A stretch of 13,101 bases of DNA from CAG-533 sp963645165. GTDB taxonomy: Bacteria; Bacillota_I; Bacilli_A; RF39; UBA660. The notes under the pieces are model-generated. The model was not told the origin of the DNA. It did no database searches and saw only the letters and a list, made by a program, of their open reading frames with translations. The first letter of the stretch is position 1. The number at the start of each line of letters is the position of its first letter. Shown one piece after another: positions 7,492 to 12,650 of this stretch. The position numbers were made by a program, and so were the translations under genes. The stretch lies in assembly GCA_963645165.1 (NCBI GenBank), contig CAVIQT010000021.1:1-13101 (forward strand), in the 5' to 3' direction.

Positions 7492-8190
7492 ATGCTAGAA
7501 TTTATAATAATTGAAGATGATAAAAAATATCAAAAACTTTATCAAAAAATTATTAGTACCATAATGTTTAATAAAAATGAAAACTATAAAATAACTCTAA
7601 TTGAAAACCTAAATAGTACTCACTTATTAAATTTAAAAAATAAAACAACCTATAAAATATTTCTTGCTAATATTGACAATAATATAAATCTAAAATTTAT
7701 ATCCTCTTTAAGAAAGTATGATCTAGATTCAGAAATAATCCTACTTACAAACTCTAAAAATCTTAATTTAACAATTCCTAAAATATATAGAGTTATTGTA
7801 AAAAACAATTCGCTTTCTAAAATTTTAGAAAATGATATCACTAGTATTATTAATGTAAACTATGATGATAAAAAATTTATTCATATAGGTAAGAAAGGAA
7901 TGCTCCAACTACTTCTAAAAGAAATTGAATATGTATATAAAAAACCTTGCGAAAGAAAAATCGTACTATGTACATCTAATAAAAAATATGAAGTAAATAT
8001 GGGTTTAAATAAATTCCTTAGTTTAGCAGATAAACGTTTTATTCAAATCCACCGTGCATGTATAGTAAATAGTAACAAAGTAAACTTTTATAACTGGACT
8101 AATGGTCAAATAACTTTTAATAATAATAAAATAATAGAATACTGTTCTAAAACATATAAAAATAATATATTACAATCAGTAACTAATTAA
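7492..8190 (+). CDS. AgrA-like LytTR transcription regulator with degenerate receiver domain
   Basis: The product has 232 residues with an N-terminal CheY-like fold and a C-terminal LytTR DNA-binding domain, the AgrA/ComE/VirR layout. The receiver (about 1-120) keeps the acidic pair E8/D9/D10, T86 in ILLTNS and K104. Where the phosphoacceptor aspartate should be, the strand reads IFLANID, placing N60 at that position and D62 two residues later. The LytTR domain (about 130-228) contains the hallmark FIQIHRACIVNSNKV. Ribosome binding is weak: AAGG at 7475-7478 is 13 bases before the ATG. No sensor kinase or signal-peptide gene lies beside it in this window. I infer phosphorylation-independent or otherwise altered control. 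The target is unknown, though paired direct repeats lie immediately downstream. Confidence 0.85.
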   Translation: MLEFIIIEDDKKYQKLYQKIISTIMFNKNENYKITLIENLNSTHLLNLKNKTTYKIFLANIDNNINLKFISSLRKYDLDSEIILLTNSKNLNLTIPKIYRVIVKNNSLSKILENDITSIINVNYDDKKFIHIGKKGMLQLLLKEIEYVYKKPCERKIVLCTSNKKYEVNMGLNKFLSLADKRFIQIHRACIVNSNKVNFYNWTNGQITFNNNKIIEYCSKTYKNNILQSVTN

Positions 8191-8198
8191 ATACTTTT

Positions 8199-8227
8199 AT
8201 TTCATGTCTTTAAACCATAATTTCATG
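8199..8227 (+). repeat. Paired direct repeat ATTTCATG with 21-base period
   Basis: ATTTCATG occurs at 8199-8206 and 8220-8227, exactly two helical turns apart start to start. The pair lies between the LytTR gene and the likely promoter of the cold-shock gene. LytTR proteins bind pairs of roughly 9-base direct repeats separated by 12-13 bases. The spacer here is 13 bases, but the usual GTT core is not evident. Confidence 0.45.
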
Positions 8228-8254
8228 CACTATTTTAAAATATATGCTCATACT

Positions 8255-8268
8255 TATGATAAGATAAT
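8255..8268 (+). promoter_or_regulatory. Possible -10 region of the cold-shock gene
   Basis: Two overlapping candidates, TATGAT (8255-8260) and GATAAT (8263-8268), lie in the gap before the cold-shock gene. No matching -35 stands out. The predicted leader is about 40-50 bases. Confidence 0.3.
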
Positions 8269-8315
8269 CTCGTCGTTGGAATGTTTAATAAATATATGAA
8301 AGGTTGGTGTTTTGT

Positions 8316-8531
8316 TTGAGAGGTAAAGTAAAATGGTTCAATAATGAAAAAGGTTATGGATTTATTGAATGCCAAAACTTAGAAGATATCTTTGTTCATT
8401 ACTCCGCTATTAATAAACATGGATTCAAAACTCTTAATGAAGGCGACCTCGTTGATTTCAAACTTATTGAAACAGCTAAAGGTCTTCAAGCAGTTGAAGT
8501 AAAAGAATGTGAACTAACTACAATTTTGTAG
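8316..8531 (+). CDS. Cold-shock protein (CspA family)
   Basis: Small single-strand nucleic-acid binding protein that melts RNA structure. It is 71 residues, the family's usual size. The OB fold shows KVKWFN, the RNP1 motif KGYGFIE and the RNP2 motif DIFVHYS. The start is the unusual codon TTG at 8316: family members begin M-x-G-K-V-K-W-F-N, and GGTG (8306-8309) lies 6 bases before it. In-frame TTG 8304 and GTG 8307 would add four atypical residues and overlap the ribosome site. The last codons and the stop lie inside the terminator stem. It stands alone in its own transcription unit. Confidence 0.92.
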   Translation: MRGKVKWFNNEKGYGFIECQNLEDIFVHYSAINKHGFKTLNEGDLVDFKLIETAKGLQAVEVKECELTTIL

Positions 8532-8540
8532 TTTTTTTCT
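8516..8540 (+). terminator. Intrinsic terminator overlapping the end of the cold-shock gene
   Basis: AACTACA (8516-8522) pairs with TGTAGTT (8527-8533) around loop ATTT, followed by seven T residues (8532-8538). The stop codon TAG (8529-8531) is part of the right arm. Confidence 0.82.
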
Positions 8541-8585
8541 TTTTAAAATAACTTAACAATTTTCCTTAAATTTTCACATTTAAAA

Positions 8586-8594
8586 TGGTATAAT
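8586..8594 (+). promoter_or_regulatory. Extended -10 promoter of hpf
   Basis: TGGTATAAT (8586-8594), with only a weak -35 (TTAAAT near 8566). AGGAG (8601-8605) follows within a few bases of the predicted transcript start. Confidence 0.6.
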
Positions 8595-8613
8595 TATCTT
8601 AGGAGATGATATT

Positions 8614-9150
8614 ATGGAAATTTTAATTCGTGGCGACAAAATAAAAGTAACAGACGCTATTAAAAATTATGTTGAAGGAAAAATTAGTAAACTTGATAAA
8701 TACTTTGATGATCCTGCAAGCATTAAAGGAAATGCAATAATCAGAGTCAAAGACAATAACCAAATTATTGAAATTACTATCCCTACTAAAAAGTTTACTT
8801 TAAGAGCAGAAGAAAAAAATGATGATTTATATGCTGCAATTGACTTAGTTATTGATAAACTAGAAAGACAAATTAGAAAAAATAAAACAAGATTAAAAGA
8901 TAGATATAAAAAAGAAGAACCCCTTGAATTTGTTTTTGACTTTAATATTACTGAAGAAGAGATAGAAAATAAAAGTAAAATTGTTAAAAGGAAAGATTTA
9001 GAAATAAAACCAATGAGTGAAGAAGAAGCAATTTTACAAATGGAATTACTAGATCATGATTTCTTTGTATTTAAAAACGCTAACGCTGACTGCGTTTCTG
9101 TTCTATACAAAAGAAAAGATGGAAACTACGGTATAATCGATACCAAGTAG
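8614..9150 (+). CDS. hpf: Ribosome hibernation promoting factor, long form
   Basis: Binds the decoding region of the small subunit and pairs ribosomes into inactive 100S dimers in resting cells. The 178-residue product has both domains of the long form. The N-terminal beta-alpha-beta-beta-beta-alpha domain (about 1-98) contains TDAIKNYVEGKISKLDKYF and IEITIPTKKFTLRAEE. After a charged linker comes the dimerising C-terminal domain (about 120-176) with KPMSEEEAILQMELLDHDFF, VFKNA and VLYKRKDGNYGII. AGGAG lies 8 bases before the ATG. It stands directly before secA, as in Bacillus (yvyD-secA), but a terminator separates the two. Confidence 0.94.
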   Translation: MEILIRGDKIKVTDAIKNYVEGKISKLDKYFDDPASIKGNAIIRVKDNNQIIEITIPTKKFTLRAEEKNDDLYAAIDLVIDKLERQIRKNKTRLKDRYKKEEPLEFVFDFNITEEEIENKSKIVKRKDLEIKPMSEEEAILQMELLDHDFFVFKNANADCVSVLYKRKDGNYGIIDTK

Positions 9151-9152
9151 TT

Positions 9153-9180
9153 AAAAAGGATGTAAAACTCCTTTTTTTCT
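9153..9180 (+). terminator. Intrinsic terminator after hpf
   Basis: AAAAAGGA (9153-9160) pairs with TCCTTTTT (9169-9176) around an 8-base loop, followed by T residues to 9178. It begins 3 bases after the hpf stop codon. Confidence 0.85.
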
Positions 9181-9188
9181 GATATAAT
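9180..9188 (+). promoter_or_regulatory. Extended -10 promoter of secA
   Basis: TGATATAAT (9180-9188) abuts the T-run of the hpf terminator, so any -35 contacts fall inside that hairpin. The 15 bases TGATATAATATTTTA are identical to the FemABX promoter. Confidence 0.65.
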
Positions 9189-9211
9189 ATTTTACTGAAG
9201 AGGTGATTATA

Positions 9212-11713
9212 ATGAGTTTACTAAAAAAACTTGTTGATACTGAATATAAAGAATTAAAAAGATTTAATAAAATAGCGACTGAAATAGAAGCATTAGATGA
9301 AGAATACTCTAAACTATCTGATGAAGAACTAAGTGGTAAAACTAAAGAATTTAAAGAACGTCTAGCAAATGGTGAAACCCTAGAAGACATAAAAGTAGAA
9401 GCTTTTGCTACTGCTAGAGAAGCGGCTTATCGTAAAATAGGTGAAAAACCATATCACGTTCAGTTAATTGGTGGACTTGCTATTCATTATGGAAATATTG
9501 CCGAAATGAAAACAGGTGAAGGAAAAACATTAACAACTATCTTACCAGCATACTTAAATGCCTTATCAGGCAAAGGTGTTCACGTTGTAACCGTTAATGA
9601 ATACCTATCAGCTCGTAATGCTGAGTGGATGGGACCAATTTATGACTTTCTAGGTATCAGTGTTGGAGTTAATTTAAGAGAGCTTACTCCAGAAGAAAAA
9701 CAAAAAGTATATAACTGTGATATAACTTATTCAACTAATAATGAAATTGGTTTTGACTATTTAAGAGATAATATGGTTCAAAGAAAAGAAGACCGCACTC
9801 AAAGAGGCTTAAATTATGTTATTATCGATGAAGTAGATTCCATTTTAATAGATGAAGCAAGAACTCCTTTAATTATATCTGGTGGCAAAATGAACTCAGC
9901 AAATCTATATGTTGAAGCTGACAGTGCTGTTAAAAAATTAGAAAAAGAAACTGACTACATTGTTGATGAAAAAACCAAAACTGTAATGCTTACTGAAGAA
10001 GGAAGCAAAAAAATAGAAAAATATTTTAAACTATCTAATCTATATGATGCAGACAATACTGCCTTAGTTCATCATGTAAACCAAGCACTTAAAGCAAACT
10101 ATGGTATGAAAATAGATGTAGACTATGTAGTAGATGAAGAAGGATCTGTAATAATTGTAGACCAATTTACTGGCCGTTTAATGCATGGTAGACAATTTAG
10201 TGAAGGCTTACATCAAGCAATTGAAGCTAAAGAAGGCGTAAAAATCAACGAAGAAACTAAAACTATGGCAACAATTACCTTCCAAAATCTATTTAGGATG
10301 TATAACAAAATATCTGGTATGACTGGTACTGCCAAAACTGAAGAAGAAGAATTTAGAGATATCTATAACATGTACGTTATTGAAATACCTACTAACAAAC
10401 CATGTATCAGAGAAGATATGGCAGACTTAATGTTCGCTACCGAAAAAGGAAAATATACCGCTATAGTTAACTTTATTAAAGAAATCCATGCTACTGGTCA
10501 GCCCATACTAGTAGGTACTATATCTGTAGAATCCAATGAATTTTTAAGTAAATTATTACAAAAAGAACACTTACCACATGAAGTATTAAATGCTAAAAAC
10601 CATGCTCGTGAAGCAGAAATAATTGCTAAAGCAGGTGAAAAAGGCGCTATTACTATTGCGACAAATATGGCAGGACGTGGTACCGATATTAAACTTGGTG
10701 AAGGCGTAAAAGACTTAGGCGGTCTATGTGTAATAGGTACTGAAAGACATGAATCTCGCCGTATTGATAACCAGTTAAGAGGTCGTGCCGGCAGACAAGG
10801 AGACCCAGGCTATTCTCAGTTCTTTATTTCCTTTGAAGATGAACTAATGAGACGATTTGGTACTGATAAAGTAAAAACCATGATTCAAAATATGGGCTAC
10901 GATGATACAATGCCTATTAGATCTAAAATGTTTTCAAGAAGCATCGAAAGTGCTCAAAAGAAAGTAGAAGGAAACAACTATGATATGCGTAAAAATCTTC
11001 TTGACTATGATAACATTGTTTCCGAACAAAGAAAAATAATATATGAAAGAAGAAATCAAATACTAGATACAGATGATATTGATACTATCACTACAGAAAC
11101 ATTTAAAGATTATGTAGATGAATTTGTAGATGGTCATATTGCTCCAGAAGGATACTTAACTGATAATGATTTAGACGCAATTTGCACCAACTTTAATAGT
11201 AACTTGTTAAAGAAAAACACTATTGAACTAAATAATATTAAAGGCAAAAATGAAGATGATGTTATAGATTATATTTCTAATATTGTTGTTGATGACTATG
11301 AAAATAAACTAAAAGATGTTCCTAAAGAAATCAGTAATAACTTTGAAAGATTTATATCTCTAAAAGTAATAGATGATGCATGGGTAGAACATATTAATGC
11401 CATGGACCACTTAAGAGAAGGAATTGGTCTAAGAGGTTATGGACAAACTAACCCACTACAGGCTTACGCTCTAGAAGGCTATGAAATATTTGATAAAATG
11501 CAAGACAATATTGATGCTAATATCACTCAGTTCTTAATGAAAGTAGAAATCAAGCAAAATATTGCACCAAAACAAAAACAAAATATTCAAACTAATGATG
11601 GTAAAGAAACTTTAAAATCAAAACCAAAAGTAAATGAAAATAAAAAAATAGGCCGTAACGATCCTTGTCCATGTGGCAGCGGACGCAAATATAAAGTTTG
11701 TTGCGGCAAATAA
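9212..11713 (+). CDS. secA: Protein translocase ATPase SecA
   Basis: ATP-driven motor that pushes unfolded preproteins through SecYEG at the membrane. The product is 833 residues, close to B. subtilis SecA (841). Motifs in order: Walker A TGEGKT with K105; TVNEYLSARNAEWMGPIY; Walker B IIDEVDSILIDEARTPLI with D206/E207; SGMTGTA; GTDIKLGEGV; and QLRGRAGRQGDPG of the second helicase domain. After the scaffold and wing domains, a low-complexity lysine-rich linker (about 783-812) leads to the zinc tail, C819-x-C821 and C830-C831 (CPCGSG...CC), typical of full-length SecA. ATG 9212 is chosen over an in-frame GTG at 9203 because GAGGTG (9200-9205) is the ribosome site 6 bases upstream. In Bacillus prfB follows secA. 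Here it does not. Confidence 0.97.
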   Translation: MSLLKKLVDTEYKELKRFNKIATEIEALDEEYSKLSDEELSGKTKEFKERLANGETLEDIKVEAFATAREAAYRKIGEKPYHVQLIGGLAIHYGNIAEMKTGEGKTLTTILPAYLNALSGKGVHVVTVNEYLSARNAEWMGPIYDFLGISVGVNLRELTPEEKQKVYNCDITYSTNNEIGFDYLRDNMVQRKEDRTQRGLNYVIIDEVDSILIDEARTPLIISGGKMNSANLYVEADSAVKKLEKETDYIVDEKTKTVMLTEEGSKKIEKYFKLSNLYDADNTALVHHVNQALKANYGMKIDVDYVVDEEGSVIIVDQFTGRLMHGRQFSEGLHQAIEAKEGVKINEETKTMATITFQNLFRMYNKISGMTGTAKTEEEEFRDIYNMYVIEIPTNKPCIREDMADLMFATEKGKYTAIVNFIKEIHATGQPILVGTISVESNEFLSKLLQKEHLPHEVLNAKNHAREAEIIAKAGEKGAITIATNMAGRGTDIKLGEGVKDLGGLCVIGTERHESRRIDNQLRGRAGRQGDPGYSQFFISFEDELMRRFGTDKVKTMIQNMGYDDTMPIRSKMFSRSIESAQKKVEGNNYDMRKNLLDYDNIVSEQRKIIYERRNQILDTDDIDTITTETFKDYVDEFVDGHIAPEGYLTDNDLDAICTNFNSNLLKKNTIELNNIKGKNEDDVIDYISNIVVDDYENKLKDVPKEISNNFERFISLKVIDDAWVEHINAMDHLREGIGLRGYGQTNPLQAYALEGYEIFDKMQDNIDANITQFLMKVEIKQNIAPKQKQNIQTNDGKETLKSKPKVNENKKIGRNDPCPCGSGRKYKVCCGK

Positions 11714-11717
11714 TGCT

Positions 11718-11757
11718 AAAAACCCTTGTAGAATAAAGCTTTGCGAGAGTTTTTATA
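11718..11757 (+). terminator. Probable terminator after secA
   Basis: AAAAACCCTTG (11718-11728) pairs with CGAGAGTTTTT (11744-11754), with one mismatch and one G-U pair. The loop contains AAAGCTTT and a T-run ends the right arm. A second, weaker A7/T7 hairpin lies at 11783-11821. Confidence 0.6.
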
Positions 11758-11793
11758 ATTCAACAAAATGTGTATTTTTATCAAAAAAAGCAC

Positions 11794-11815
11794 TTTAGAT
11801 ACGTTTTAGATATGT
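11794..11815 (+). repeat. Tandem 11-base repeat downstream of secA
   Basis: TTTAGATACGT (11794-11804) is followed directly by TTTAGATATGT (11805-11815), 10 of 11 bases identical. It sits in the loop of the weak A7/T7 hairpin between secA and the next gene. Confidence 0.6.
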
Positions 11816-11852
11816 TTTTTTACTCATTTCAGCTTAATAGTAATAAATATAT

Positions 11853-11858
11853 TATAAT
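11853..11858 (+). promoter_or_regulatory. -10 element before the deoxyribosyltransferase-like gene
   Basis: Perfect TATAAT with no TG extension and no good -35. It is unlike the extended -10 pattern of the core genes. AAAGG (11861-11865) follows almost at once. Confidence 0.4.
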
Positions 11859-11878
11859 TAAAAGGAAAGTGATAATAT

Positions 11879-12301
11879 ATGAAAATATTAATAATATGTA
11901 GTAAAAAATTTTATTCAAAAATAGAAGAAGTAAAGAAGATTTTAGAAGAGAAAAATAATGAAGTGTTTTTGCCTAATTGTTATGATGATCCGACCGCAGA
12001 ACAAAAGATGTGGGATTTAGGAAAAGAAGAGCACCAAAAATTTAAAGCTAAAATGTATAAACAAAGCGAAGAAACAATTTCAAAGATGGATGCTGTATTG
12101 GTATTAAATTTAGATAAGGAAAAAGAAGGAGAAATATTTAAAAATTATATAGGTGGAGCAACATTCTTAGAAATGTATAATGCATTTAGATTAGGTAAAA
12201 AAATATATTTGTACAATGATATTCCAAACGGTATGCTATTTGATGAAATTGAAGGATTTGGCCCAATAATTATTAAAGGCGATTTAAATTTAATAAAATA
12301 A
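11879..12301 (+). CDS. Nucleoside 2-deoxyribosyltransferase-like Rossmann protein, function unknown
   Basis: The 140-residue product has alternating strands and helices. It starts with MKILIICSK and has a middle strand MDAVLVLNLD followed by NYIGGATFLEMYNAFRLGKKIYLY. A glutamate in an A-x-F-LEM-x-x-A helix followed by G-K-K-I-x-L-Y is the layout of the nucleoside 2-deoxyribosyltransferase (Rcl/DRT) superfamily, where that glutamate is catalytic. The substrate pocket cannot be judged, and the enzyme class is inference from pattern only. Leucine is coded almost entirely by TTA and TTG, and lysine and glutamate often by AAG and GAG, whereas the genes to its left use CTA heavily and AAG rarely. 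That suggests a different origin. AAAGG is about 13 bases before the ATG. The gene is a single transcription unit, closed by a strong terminator. Confidence 0.6.
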   Translation: MKILIICSKKFYSKIEEVKKILEEKNNEVFLPNCYDDPTAEQKMWDLGKEEHQKFKAKMYKQSEETISKMDAVLVLNLDKEKEGEIFKNYIGGATFLEMYNAFRLGKKIYLYNDIPNGMLFDEIEGFGPIIIKGDLNLIK

Positions 12302-12315
12302 AATAGTTAAATATT

Positions 12316-12345
12316 AAAAAAAGCATTTTAAAAGATGCTTTTTTT
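12316..12345 (+). terminator. Strong, bidirectional intrinsic terminator
   Basis: AAAAAAAGCAT (12316-12326) and ATGCTTTTTTT (12335-12345) are perfect 11-base arms around loop TTTAAAAG. With A-run and T-run on the two sides, it could stop transcription from both directions. Confidence 0.88.
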
Positions 12346-12352
12346 GTGCTTT

Positions 12353-12381
12353 TTGACAGATATTAAAAGTCATGATATATT
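12353..12381 (+). promoter_or_regulatory. Near-consensus plus-strand promoter with no obvious gene after it
   Basis: Perfect TTGACA (12353-12358), a 17-base spacer ending in TGA, and TATATT (12376-12381). This is the best sigma-A promoter in the window. The predicted start (about 12388) falls inside a perfect 10-base palindrome, ATTAGCTAAT (12385-12394). A small hairpin, AAATC-CTATGA-GATTT (12396-12411), follows. It may drive an antisense RNA or a long leader of the RhuM gene. Confidence 0.7.
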
Positions 12382-12419
12382 TTAATTAGCTAATAAAATC
12401 CTATGAGATTTATTGGCAT

Positions 12420-12445
12420 AAAAAAAGCTATCTTAGAAAGATAGC
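12420..12445 (-). terminator. Minus-strand intrinsic terminator
   Basis: Read on the minus strand, GCTATCTT (12445-12438), loop TCT, AAGATAGC (12434-12427) and then seven T residues (12426-12420). There is no T-run in the plus direction, so it serves a transcript coming from the right. Confidence 0.8.
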
Positions 12446-12532
12446 AATAGAAATGTGCCCGACCAAAAGCACAAAGCAAATAATATAGCAACGAATGATA
12501 AATGACCATATTATAATATCAGTATAACACAT
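12428..12532 (-). CDS. Candidate 34-residue hydrophobic peptide
   Basis: A minus-strand frame runs from ATG (12532-12530) to TAG (12430-12428). The stop lies inside the stem of the minus-strand terminator. The peptide starts MCYTD, then is almost wholly hydrophobic from residue 6 to 33 (only R14 and H26 are charged or polar), and ends IAIFLR: one membrane span. GGA ends 5 bases before the ATG but is a weak ribosome site. The strand is pyrimidine-rich, so hydrophobic readings arise by chance, and a second frame also gives a hydrophobic stretch (FALCFWSGTFLLLSF) without a start codon. It may be a type I toxin, a relic of one, or only part of an untranslated small RNA. An extended -10, TGTTATACT (12529-12521), lies inside the frame and would favour the RNA reading. 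Confidence 0.3.
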   Translation of the reverse strand: MCYTDIIIWSFIIRCYIICFVLLVGHISIAIFLR

Positions 12533-12565
12533 TTTTATCCGGTATACATGTTTTATAGTTATTTA

Positions 12566-12595
12566 GCATTCCACTTTACAGGAATGTAGATTTTT
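12566..12595 (+). terminator. Possible plus-strand terminator hairpin before the RhuM gene
   Basis: CATTCC (12567-12572) pairs with GGAATG (12581-12586) around an 8-base loop, with TTTTT at 12591-12595. It is short, with a 4-base gap before the T-run. It could end a transcript from the 12353 promoter. Confidence 0.4.
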
Positions 12596-12650
12596 ATTGA
12601 AAGTGCACAATTATAAATTAACTAAAAATATTTTGAAAGGAGGATAAAAC

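Larger units (their letters stand above)
12302..12650. other. 349-base stretch without a clear gene, rich in transcription signals
   Basis: Between the deoxyribosyltransferase-like gene and the RhuM gene I see, in order: a strong two-way terminator, a near-consensus plus-strand promoter with a palindrome at its start point, a minus-strand terminator, a small hydrophobic minus-strand reading frame, and a plus-strand hairpin with a short T-run. No tRNA, transposase or attachment-site duplication is visible. Confidence 0.6.

Noticed and set aside
12403..12444. Short plus-strand frame MRFIGIKKAILER and a second one at 12454-12489.
   Set aside because: Both are under 15 codons, lack ribosome sites and are likely by chance. 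The first also runs through the hairpin.
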